Shown piece after piece: positions 8,583 through 16,232 of a stretch of 36,623 nucleotides of DNA (position 1 is the stretch's first letter; each line of letters begins with the position of its first letter). The notes beneath the pieces are model-generated. The model was not told the origin of the DNA, did not search any database, and worked only from the letters and a program-made list of their open reading frames with translations. The stretch covers positions 1 through 36,623 of the forward strand of contig CAMKQB010000016.1 of the NCBI GenBank assembly GCA_946414825.1. The letters are read 5' to 3'. Made by a program: the position numbers and the translations under genes. The stretch comes from an uncultured Lachnospiraceae bacterium (lineage in GTDB: Bacteria > Bacillota > Clostridia > Lachnospirales > Lachnospiraceae).

Positions 8583-8585
8583 CAA

Positions 8586-9551
8586 TTACTGAATATGCTC
8601 GTGGGTATATAAATGATCAGAACAATATTCATAATTGCCATTACATTTTGAGCAGAATCTGAATTCAAGATTTGGATCATCATTCTCTGTTCTGCCACAT
8701 ACAGCGCATTTATGTATTGAAATACCCGTTGGATTACCGTATCCGGGAGGTATTATTTTCGAAGAACCCGGGAACTTAATCGTTCCGTCAGAATTATATT
8801 TAATATCCTTTGGCTTCGAACTCTTAGGCTTATAAGCACTCTTAAACTTTCTTTTCCTCTTTAGGTCGGAAGGACTAGGAATATAACGCTTCTTATTGAT
8901 GAAGAAGTAAATGAAATAATTAAGTATTGAAGCGACAACAATAAGCTTAGTAAACAAGCCACCAATTATGAAATAATACAGAAGTATTAGCAGATCTATA
9001 TATCCCAGCCATTTCATTTTTAGTGGTAGAACAAAATACATATATACGATTCCATCTCCGCCTATAACCGTGAAAGCAAGGAATATGCTAATATATACGA
9101 ATCTCATGATATTGGTGCCGGCATACAGTTCATCAGTGATAAACATAGTTGATTTAAATAGACCAAGATTATACTTAAGAATCCCGCCAAGAATAACAAA
9201 GATATTTATTAACAGAAAACCGCCTAAAACATACAGGTTATACATCAGTCTTCCCCAATACATCTCAAGTCTTCTACCAATTGTGTAATAGAAGTAAAGG
9301 TTGATTGGAAGTATTAGCATCATCCAAAGGGACCCACCAATCTCATAAGGAACGGTGAATATCCATGTAAAGAATCGCCAATACTGACGATTTACAATTG
9401 CCTCATATGGATTAAGAAGCAGTTTCAAGTATGCTTCGGGAGCTGAATACCTAAGAATATATCCCATTATTGTACATATCATTATTATAAAATATAGATA
9501 TGGGATGCCGAAATCTTCATGTTTTTTTAAGAACTTAGTTGTTTTATTCAT
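8586..9551 (-). CDS. Rhomboid-like (non-proteolytic) membrane protein with C-terminal zinc site
   Basis: A 321-residue protein with about six hydrophobic segments between residues 17 and 217, arranged as in the rhomboid/Derlin superfamily. WRFFTWIF, YYTIGRRLEMYWG and YFVLPLKMKWLGYIDLL correspond to conserved landmarks of rhomboid-like proteins. I do not see the GxSx nucleophile motif or a catalytic histidine in the matching helix, so it is probably a pseudoprotease. After a basic linker (about 221-250) comes a zinc-binding tail: Cys282, Cys285, Cys300, Cys303, then Cys310 and several histidines. It has its own promoter, divergent from the activase gene, and heads the run toward gerW. Its substrate or client is unknown. 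Confidence 0.72.
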   Translation of the reverse strand: MNKTTKFLKKHEDFGIPYLYFIIMICTIMGYILRYSAPEAYLKLLLNPYEAIVNRQYWRFFTWIFTVPYEIGGSLWMMLILPINLYFYYTIGRRLEMYWGRLMYNLYVLGGFLLINIFVILGGILKYNLGLFKSTMFITDELYAGTNIMRFVYISIFLAFTVIGGDGIVYMYFVLPLKMKWLGYIDLLILLYYFIIGGLFTKLIVVASILNYFIYFFINKKRYIPSPSDLKRKRKFKSAYKPKSSKPKDIKYNSDGTIKFPGSSKIIPPGYGNPTGISIHKCAVCGRTENDDPNLEFRFCSKCNGNYEYCSDHLYTHEHIQ

Positions 9552-9574
9552 GTTAATCCTCTGTTAGTAAACTA

Positions 9575-9587
9575 TGTCCAATGGACA
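9575..9587. promoter_or_regulatory. 13-bp perfect palindrome, possible operator
   Basis: TGTCCA-A-TGGACA lies roughly 10-22 bases downstream of the predicted start of the minus-strand rhomboid-like transcript and about 70 bases before the plus-strand promoter. Position and perfect symmetry suit an operator. No regulator family is assigned. Confidence 0.4.
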
Positions 9588-9603
9588 CAAAATAACAAAC
9601 TAA

Positions 9604-9632
9604 ATTATACGATAAAACGCCTTAAAACTCAA
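9604..9632 (-). promoter_or_regulatory. Promoter of the rhomboid-like gene
   Basis: On the minus strand: TTGAGT (9632-9627), a 17-base spacer, and a perfect TATAAT (9609-9604). The start would be near 9597, giving a leader of about 46 bases. Confidence 0.7.
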
Positions 9633-9655
9633 GAAATAGTAACTGTATATTTGGA

Positions 9656-9684
9656 TTGAAATAAACAAATCAATGCATTATAAT
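9656..9684 (+). promoter_or_regulatory. Promoter of the activase gene
   Basis: TTGAAA (9656-9661), a 17-base spacer and a perfect TATAAT (9679-9684). The predicted start is near 9691, about 55 bases before the TTG start codon. Confidence 0.75.
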
Positions 9685-9745
9685 ATCATGGACTATGTGA
9701 AAGCATTTAAATAAGTAGAAAAAATATTAAAAGGAGACAATCATC

Positions 9746-12700
9746 TTGAAACATCTTGGAATTGATATAGGCTCTACAACAGTTAAAATTGCTATAATTG
9801 ACGAACAAAACAAGATACTCTATTCGGAGTATCAGAGACATTTCGCAAAAATAAAGGAAACTCTTAAAGAATTGCTGGAAAATGCAGTTAAGTCTATTGG
9901 GGATACAGAGGTTTCAGCATGTATCACCGGTTCTGGCGGTCTCGCTCTATCCAATGTAATTGATATCCCTTTTGAGCAGGAGGTGGTTTGTGTATCCAGT
10001 GCCCTCAAGACTTATGCGCCAAAGACTCAGGTTGCTATTGAGCTTGGTGGTGAGGATGCTAAGATCATTTACTTCTCCAAACATGGAATTGAACAAAGAA
10101 TGAATTCAGTTTGTGCCGGTGGTACAGGCTCTTTTATAGACCAAATGGCTGCTCTTCTTATGACAGATGCATCTGGACTTAATACTCTTGCTAAGGATTA
10201 TGATACCATTCATCCTATAGCTGCTCGATGTGGAGTTTTTGCAAAAACTGATATTCAGCCTCTTATCAACGAAGGAGCTACAAAGCCTAACCTTTCAGCT
10301 TCTATATTCCAGGCTGTTGTAAATCAGACTATATCAGGACTCGCCTGTGGTAAGCCTATCAGAGGCTATGTTGCATTTCTTGGCGGTCCTCTTCATTTTC
10401 TTGATCAATTAAGAGAAAGATTTATTGATACATTAAATCTCGATGAGGAACATGCTATTGTTCCAGATAATTCACATCTATTTGCAGCTTCTGGCGCAGC
10501 TTTTCACGCTGAAGATGATAATGTAATTACTCTTCAGGCTCTTGCTGATAAACTTACACCAGAGCTTAAGATTGAGGTTGAGGTTAATCGTCTTGATCCT
10601 CTCTTCGAGTCCGAAAAGGATTATAAAGAATTCTCTGACAGAATGGCTAATTACAAGGTTAGACGTGGAGACCTTAGTACTTATAAGGGAAATGTATTCC
10701 TTGGTATAGATGCCGGTTCTACCACTACAAAGCTTGCACTTATCGGAGAAAGAGGCGAGCTTCTATATGATTTCTACAGCAATAATAATGGTAGCCCTGT
10801 TAATACAACTATCAAGGCCATGAAGGAAATATATAGTTTACTGCCTGAAGGTGTAAAGATTGCAGGAAGCTGTTCAACCGGTTATGGTGAAGCTCTGCTT
10901 AAGTCTGCTTTCAATCTTGATTATGGCGAGGTTGAGACTATAGCTCACTATACTGCCGCTGCTTTCTTTAATCCAGAGGTTGATACAATCCTTGATATTG
11001 GTGGCCAGGATATGAAATGTATCAAAATCAAGGAAGGTGTCGTAGATAATGTAATGCTTAATGAGTCCTGTTCCTCTGGATGTGGCTCCTTTATAGAAAC
11101 CTTTGCCAACTCTCTCGATTACCAGGTTAAGGACTTTGCTAAAATTGCTCTTTTTGCCAAGAGTCCAATTGATCTTGGTTCGAGATGTACTGTTTTCATG
11201 AATTCAAAGGTTAAACAGGCTCAAAAGGAAGGCGCTTCAGTTGAAGATATCTCTGCCGGACTTGCTTATTCTGTTATAAAGAATGCACTTCTCAAGGTTA
11301 TCAAGCTTACAGATCCTAAACAGCTAGGATCGCAGATAGTTGTTCAGGGTGGTACATTTTATAATGATGCTGTACTTAGAGCTTTCGAGCTTGTTTCGGG
11401 TGCTCAGGCTATACGTCCTGATATTGCAGGTATTATGGGCGCCTTTGGTGCGGCTCTTATTGCAAGAGATAACTATGAGGATGGTTTTGAGTCAACAACT
11501 CTTCCATCTGAGGATGTTAATGCACTCACTTACGAAACTCAGATGGCCAGATGCGGTAAATGTACCAACAATTGTCTGCTTACAATAAATAAGTTCACAG
11601 GTAATAGACGTTTTATTACAGGTAATAGATGCGAAAGAGGTCTTGGACTTAAGAAGAATAAGGAAAATCTTCCAAACCTCTATGAATATAAGTTTAATAG
11701 AATATTTAACTACGAGCCACTTTCTCCTGAAGAGGCGACTCGTGGTGAGGTGGGTGTTCCAAGAGTTCTGAATATGTATGAGAATTATCCTTTCTGGTTC
11801 ACCTTCCTGACAGAACTAAAATATAGAGTTATTCTCTCTCCTAAGTCAGATAAGAATATATATCAGATGGGTATTGAGTCTATACCTAGTGATACTGAGT
11901 GTTACCCGGCTAAGATGAGTCATGGTCATGTTATGTGGCTTATTAAAAATGGTCTCAAAACTATATTCTATCCATGTATTCCTTATGAGATGAATGAGAC
12001 TCCGGATGCTAACAATCATTACAACTGTCCTATAGTTACTTCATATTCAGAGAATATAAAGAATAATATGGAGGAGCTTGAAACAGAACACATCACTTAT
12101 ATCAGGCCTTTCCTTGCTCTGGATAATAAGCTGGCTCTGAAGGACCGTATGTTTAGAGAATTTTCCAAGTATACTGATGTAACTCGCGAGGAAATCAGTA
12201 ATGCTATAGATAAGGCCTATATTGAGGCGGAAAATGTTAAGGCAGATGTTCGTAAGAAGGGCGAGGAAACACTTAAGTTCTTAAATGAAACAGGTAAGGT
12301 TGGTATAGTTCTTGCTGGTCGTCCATATCATGTAGATCCTGAGATAAATCATGGTATACCAGAGCTTATTAATTCATATGGTGTTGCCGTACTTTCTGAG
12401 GATTCAATCGCTCATTTAGGTGAGGTTGACAGACCACTTATTGTATCAGATCAGTGGATGTACCATTCCAGACTATATAAGGCTGCTAACTATGTTAAGA
12501 CCAAGACTAATCTTGAACTTATACAGCTCTTCTCCTTTGGTTGTGGACTTGATGCTGTTACAACGGACTGCGTAAAGGATATACTTTCAAATTCAAATAA
12601 AATATATACAGTTCTTAAGATAGATGAGGTTTCAAACCTTGGCGCTGCCAGAATCAGAATTCGTTCTCTTCTATCAGCCATGAAGGTTCGCGAGAAGAAA

Positions 12701-13966
12701 CATTTCAAACCAATTGACTGCTCTACAGCTCTTGAAAGGATTGAATTCACTAAGAATATGAGGGATGATTACACTGTTCTTTGTCCTCAGATGTCCCCTA
12801 TTCATTTCAAGATGCTCCAGGCAGCTATGAGACATTTCCACGTTAACTTCGTGATGCTTCCGGATGCTACTAAGAGCACGATTGATGAGGGACTTAGATT
12901 CGTTAATAATGATGCCTGCTACCCTTCAATTATCGTTGTGGGACAGCTGATGGAGGCAATTGAATCTGGAAAATATAATGTAGATAAGCTGGCTGTTGCA
13001 ATTACTCAGACAGGTGGTGGTTGCCGTGCCACAAACTACATCGGCTTTATTCGACGAGCTCTTGCAAAGTCCGGATATGGTCAGATTCCTGTGGTTTCTA
13101 TTAGTGCCCAGGGACTTGAGAAGAACTCTGGTCTAAAGATAAACCTTAAAGGTCTTAAATGCTGTATGCATGCTGTTATGTACGGAGACCTCTTCATGAG
13201 AGTTGTTTATAGAACCAGACCTTATGAAAAGGTTCCAGGATCTGTTAATAAGCTTCATAAGAAATGGGAAAAGATCTGCATAAGAGATATAAATAGAGGT
13301 TCTCATAACTTCAAGAAAATTGTTAGAGACATAGTACGTGATTTCGATAATATTCCACTTAACGATAATGTTCGTAAGCCTAGAGTTGGTATAGTTGGCG
13401 AAATACTTGTTAAGTTCCTTCCTTCAGCAAATAATCACCTGGTTGATCTGCTAGAGTCAGAAGGCGCTGAGGCTGTTATGCCAGATCTGCTTGATTTCCT
13501 CTTCTACAGTGCTTACAACTCGAATTATAAATATGAATATCTTGGAAAGACTAAGAAATCAGCTAAAATCAGTAATATGCTGATAGATATACTTGAAAAG
13601 CTTAGAAATCCTATGAGTAAAGCACTTAAAGAAAGTAAAAGATTCGAACCACCAACCCCAATTGCTACTATTGCATCATATGCAAGACCAATTGTTTCAA
13701 TCGGAAATGAAACTGGTGAAGGCTGGTTCCTGACCGGAGAAATGGTGGAGCTTATTAAGGAAGGTGCTCCAAATATTGTATGCTGTCAGCCATTTGCATG
13801 TCTTCCAAATCATATAATCGGTAAAGGTGTAATTAAGAAGCTTCGAACTGTTTATCCAGATGCAAATATTACTCCTATCGATTTCGATCCGGGAGCTTCA
13901 GAAGTTAATCAGATAAATCGAATCAAGCTTATGCTTGCAGCCGCTAAGGAGAATATGAATGATTAA
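9746..13966 (+). CDS. Giant acyl-CoA dehydratase activase-related protein (double BadF/BcrA domain plus DUF2229)
   Basis: A 1406-residue fusion. Residues 1-260 and 316-575 are two ASKHA ATPase domains of the BadF/BadG/BcrA/BcrD type (MKHLGIDIGSTTVK; FLGIDAGSTTTK at 318-329). Each keeps the cysteines that bind a [4Fe-4S] cluster at a dimer interface in known activases: Cys123 and Cys162, then the Cys442/446 region and Cys481. A cysteine cluster follows (603, 606, 610, 629), then a DUF2229 region and a C-terminal part resembling 2-hydroxyacyl-CoA dehydratase subunits. Known single-domain activases inject electrons into those dehydratases using ATP; the role of this long version is not established. 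Start: TTG, with AAGGAG nine bases upstream and no in-frame ATG nearby. The downstream acetyltransferase overlaps by eight bases. Confidence 0.92.
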   Translation: MKHLGIDIGSTTVKIAIIDEQNKILYSEYQRHFAKIKETLKELLENAVKSIGDTEVSACITGSGGLALSNVIDIPFEQEVVCVSSALKTYAPKTQVAIELGGEDAKIIYFSKHGIEQRMNSVCAGGTGSFIDQMAALLMTDASGLNTLAKDYDTIHPIAARCGVFAKTDIQPLINEGATKPNLSASIFQAVVNQTISGLACGKPIRGYVAFLGGPLHFLDQLRERFIDTLNLDEEHAIVPDNSHLFAASGAAFHAEDDNVITLQALADKLTPELKIEVEVNRLDPLFESEKDYKEFSDRMANYKVRRGDLSTYKGNVFLGIDAGSTTTKLALIGERGELLYDFYSNNNGSPVNTTIKAMKEIYSLLPEGVKIAGSCSTGYGEALLKSAFNLDYGEVETIAHYTAAAFFNPEVDTILDIGGQDMKCIKIKEGVVDNVMLNESCSSGCGSFIETFANSLDYQVKDFAKIALFAKSPIDLGSRCTVFMNSKVKQAQKEGASVEDISAGLAYSVIKNALLKVIKLTDPKQLGSQIVVQGGTFYNDAVLRAFELVSGAQAIRPDIAGIMGAFGAALIARDNYEDGFESTTLPSEDVNALTYETQMARCGKCTNNCLLTINKFTGNRRFITGNRCERGLGLKKNKENLPNLYEYKFNRIFNYEPLSPEEATRGEVGVPRVLNMYENYPFWFTFLTELKYRVILSPKSDKNIYQMGIESIPSDTECYPAKMSHGHVMWLIKNGLKTIFYPCIPYEMNETPDANNHYNCPIVTSYSENIKNNMEELETEHITYIRPFLALDNKLALKDRMFREFSKYTDVTREEISNAIDKAYIEAENVKADVRKKGEETLKFLNETGKVGIVLAGRPYHVDPEINHGIPELINSYGVAVLSEDSIAHLGEVDRPLIVSDQWMYHSRLYKAANYVKTKTNLELIQLFSFGCGLDAVTTDCVKDILSNSNKIYTVLKIDEVSNLGAARIRIRSLLSAMKVREKKHFKPIDCSTALERIEFTKNMRDDYTVLCPQMSPIHFKMLQAAMRHFHVNFVMLPDATKSTIDEGLRFVNNDACYPSIIVVGQLMEAIESGKYNVDKLAVAITQTGGGCRATNYIGFIRRALAKSGYGQIPVVSISAQGLEKNSGLKINLKGLKCCMHAVMYGDLFMRVVYRTRPYEKVPGSVNKLHKKWEKICIRDINRGSHNFKKIVRDIVRDFDNIPLNDNVRKPRVGIVGEILVKFLPSANNHLVDLLESEGAEAVMPDLLDFLFYSAYNSNYKYEYLGKTKKSAKISNMLIDILEKLRNPMSKALKESKRFEPPTPIATIASYARPIVSIGNETGEGWFLTGEMVELIKEGAPNIVCCQPFACLPNHIIGKGVIKKLRTVYPDANITPIDFDPGASEVNQINRIKLMLAAAKENMND

Positions 13967-14378
13967 ATTTACAGAAGATAGACTATCTATCGCAGAATAT
14001 CAGAATTTAAGAGATGCTGTTGGTTGGAGAAAACTGACAGATAGACAGGCTGAGCTGGCACTTGTTAATTGTATGTACCAGATATCTGCATATGACGAAG
14101 GAAAGCTTATTGGTATGGGAAGAATCGTTGGAGACGGTGCTGTAATATGTTATATACAGGATCTTATCGTTTTACCTGAATACCACGGCAAAGGCGTTGG
14201 ATCAGCCCTTATGATGCACCTTAAGAACTATGTATCCTCTCTCGCCACTAACGGTGAGCAGATAATGTTAGCTCTTATGTGTGCCAAAGGACGCGAAGGT
14301 TTCTATGAAAGATGTGGCTTTATAGCCCGCCCAACTGATAACCTCGGCCCCGGCATGATCCTCTATATTCAAAAATGA
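13959..14378 (+). CDS. GNAT family N-acetyltransferase
   Basis: A 139-residue single-domain acetyltransferase. The acetyl-CoA binding motif is VLPEYHGKGVGSALM, preceded by the strand ICYIQDLIV, and the C-terminal YERCGFIARPTDNLGPGMILY is typical of the family. The substrate is not predictable. The ATG at 13959 lies inside the last codons of the activase gene and is preceded by GGAG seven bases upstream, so the two are co-transcribed and translationally coupled. It ends just before a palindromic repeat that separates it from the converging hisF. Confidence 0.9.
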   Translation: MIKFTEDRLSIAEYQNLRDAVGWRKLTDRQAELALVNCMYQISAYDEGKLIGMGRIVGDGAVICYIQDLIVLPEYHGKGVGSALMMHLKNYVSSLATNGEQIMLALMCAKGREGFYERCGFIARPTDNLGPGMILYIQK

Positions 14379-14387
14379 TATCAATGG

Positions 14388-14423
14388 AGTGTGAGTATAT
14401 AGGGCCGTCCCTATTTGCACACT
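14388..14423. repeat. Imperfect palindrome related to the 78-bp element
   Basis: The sequence AGTGTG...CACACT encloses ATAGGG-CCGT-CCCTAT. Its 14 bases at 14391-14404 (GTGAGTATATAGGG) and the following CCGTCCCTAT are identical to the outer parts of the perfect palindrome at 29493-29570, as if the middle had been lost. It lies between the converging GNAT and hisF genes and overlaps the last two bases of hisF. It could act as a bidirectional terminator hairpin. Confidence 0.7.
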
Positions 14424-15249
14424 ATAGTCTTACAGGAATGTTGTTCGCAGCCAAGTATTTTTTTACTTCTTTAATTTCAAGTTCTTTGAAATGGAATAGG
14501 CTTGCTGCAAGGGCGGCATCTGCTTCTCCCGCTGTCAGGGCATCCTTAAAATGCTCCATTGTTCCGGCACCACCGGAGGCTATAACAGGTACATTTACAT
14601 TTTCAGCAATAGTCCTTGTTAGTTCTATATCATAGCCAGCCTTGGTACCATCGGCATCCATACTTGTTAGAAGTATCTCGCCTGCACCCAGCTCTACAGC
14701 CTTGATTGCCCACTCGACTGCATCAATCTGCATATCAACTCTACCACCGTTCTTATATACAGTCCAGCCGTCAGCCGGGGTCCATTCATCATTTATTTTT
14801 ATACTTTCAGAATAGCTTAGTGAAGGATCTGCAGCCTTACCAACACGGCGTCTACGTGCATCTATAGCCACAACTACGCATTGACTACCGAATACATCTG
14901 CAGCCTCACTTATAAGTGATGGATTATCTATAGCGGCTGAATTAACAGAAACTTTATCAGCGCCTTCTCGTAGGATTGCTCTAAAATCATCTATAGATCT
15001 GATTCCGCCACCTACTGTAAATGGTATGAATACAGTTTCAGCTACACGTCTAACCATATCCGCCATTATGTTTCTCTTATCAGAGGATGCTGTGATATCC
15101 AGAAAGACCAGCTCGTCTGCACCTGCTTTATCATAGGCCTTTCCACATTCAACAGGATCTCCTGCATCAATTAGGTCCACGAAATTAATACCTTTAACAA
15201 CTCTTCCGTCCTTAACATCCAGGCAAGGGATTATTCTTTTTGTATGCAT
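14422..15249 (-). CDS. hisF: Imidazole glycerol phosphate synthase, cyclase subunit HisF
   Basis: A 275-residue (beta-alpha)8 barrel that uses ammonia from HisH to convert PRFAR into imidazole glycerol phosphate and AICAR, in histidine synthesis. The two catalytic aspartates are present as Asp11 (CLDVKDG) and Asp130 (VVAIDA), and the phosphate sites FTVGGGIRS and VIASGGAGT are intact. It is about 20 residues longer than most HisF because of an insert at about 134-158 after the Asp130 strand. It follows hisH directly with no intergenic bases. The rest of the histidine operon is not in this window. Confidence 0.97.
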   Translation of the reverse strand: MHTKRIIPCLDVKDGRVVKGINFVDLIDAGDPVECGKAYDKAGADELVFLDITASSDKRNIMADMVRRVAETVFIPFTVGGGIRSIDDFRAILREGADKVSVNSAAIDNPSLISEAADVFGSQCVVVAIDARRRRVGKAADPSLSYSESIKINDEWTPADGWTVYKNGGRVDMQIDAVEWAIKAVELGAGEILLTSMDADGTKAGYDIELTRTIAENVNVPVIASGGAGTMEHFKDALTAGEADAALAASLFHFKELEIKEVKKYLAANNIPVRL

Positions 15250-15888
15250 TTATTTACCCTCCACTCTTTTAGTCATTTCTATAAAGTTACTTAGGATTTT
15301 CAGGCCAACATCTGAACTCTTTTCAGGATGGAACTGTGTCGCCATTATATTACCTCTTTCAACTGCTGCATGAATCTTAACACCGTATTCTGTAGTTGCA
15401 ATAACATCACTTATATCAGCAGCCTCAAGATAAAAGGAATGAACAAAATATACATACGAGCCATTAGCAATTCCTTTCATCAGTTTACTTGAAGGATTAA
15501 TCTCTATACTATTCCAGCCTATATGAGGAACCTTGAGTGTCGAACCATCAGCATATTCTGAAGGAATCCTCTTGATCTTACCTTCAAGTAATCCAAGACC
15601 TTTTTCACCTGGAGTTTCATTGCTTTCATCAAAAAGAAGCTGAAGTCCAAGACATATGCCAAGGAAGGGCTTACCGGTTGAAACATATTCCTTTATGGTC
15701 TCCACAAGGCCTCTGGCACGGAGTTTATCCATAGCTACGCCAAATGCACCAACACCTGGAAGTATCACCCCATCACTAGCCATTATCCTGTCCTTGTCAC
15801 TTGTAATTTCTGCCTCTTCGCCCAGGAAATTAATAGCCTTCTCAACGCTTTTTATATTACCTGCATCATAATCTATTATTGATATCAT
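15250..15888 (-). CDS. hisH: Imidazole glycerol phosphate synthase, glutaminase subunit HisH
   Basis: A 212-residue class I glutamine amidotransferase that releases ammonia from glutamine and channels it to HisF. The nucleophile is Cys79 in FLGICLGLQLLF, and the His187/Glu189 pair is in QFHPEKSS; the oxyanion segment LPGVGAFG is at 43-50. GAGG lies six bases before the ATG. It forms a two-gene unit with hisF and is preceded by the hairpin that ends the DUF6465 gene, so it may be expressed by read-through, or from a promoter I could not identify. Confidence 0.97.
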   Translation of the reverse strand: MISIIDYDAGNIKSVEKAINFLGEEAEITSDKDRIMASDGVILPGVGAFGVAMDKLRARGLVETIKEYVSTGKPFLGICLGLQLLFDESNETPGEKGLGLLEGKIKRIPSEYADGSTLKVPHIGWNSIEINPSSKLMKGIANGSYVYFVHSFYLEAADISDVIATTEYGVKIHAAVERGNIMATQFHPEKSSDVGLKILSNFIEMTKRVEGK

Positions 15889-15902
15889 AATTATCCTCTA
15901 CA

Positions 15903-15942
15903 TTAATAAACAGCTTCCGAATGTACCCCGAAAGCTGTTTAT
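15903..15942 (-). terminator. Hairpin between the DUF6465 gene and hisH
   Basis: The arms ATAAACAGCTT (15906-15916) and AAGCTGTTTAT (15932-15942) are perfectly complementary, with three further pairs inside. On the minus strand a moderately T-rich stretch follows. It may be a leaky terminator placed before hisH. Confidence 0.6.
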
Positions 15943-15948
15943 CTTTAC

Positions 15949-16167
15949 TTAAAAATCATTCTGTGTGTTGATAATAGGAAATGAACCAGCTGTCTTCCCA
16001 TTAAATACGTAATAAACTCTGTCGTCCTCTGGTTTAATATACAGTTCCAACTTCTTTAAGTCTGAGGCCTTTTTGCCAAGATCTTTCCAGATTTTTTTAG
16101 CCTCTGTAATCAACTCACTTTGTGAAACCTGTTCACCATAGAACTCAATATAAACATTTTCCTTCAC
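15949..16167 (-). CDS. DUF6465 small protein
   Basis: A 72-residue protein (MKENVYIEFYGEQVSQSELI and onward) matching the short DUF6465 family of Lachnospiraceae, with the usual ELYIKPEDDRVYYVFNG core and hydrophobic C-terminus. No function is established. The start codon is GTG at 16167, with a strong AGGAGG eight bases upstream. It has its own predicted promoter, whose -35 lies inside the end of the histidine kinase gene, and a hairpin after its stop, so it may be a monocistronic, well expressed gene. Confidence 0.8.
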   Translation of the reverse strand: MKENVYIEFYGEQVSQSELITEAKKIWKDLGKKASDLKKLELYIKPEDDRVYYVFNGKTAGSFPIINTQNDF

Positions 16168-16203
16168 GAGACACCCCTCCTTCTCATTTATTAGACATTT
16201 TTA

Positions 16204-16232
16204 AGTTTATCATACTGAGTTATTTGTATCAA
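16204..16232 (-). promoter_or_regulatory. Promoter of the DUF6465 gene
   Basis: On the minus strand: TTGATA (16232-16227), a 17-base spacer and TAAACT (16209-16204) with an extended TG one base upstream. The -35 lies within the last codons of the kinase gene. The leader would be about 30 bases. Confidence 0.6.
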
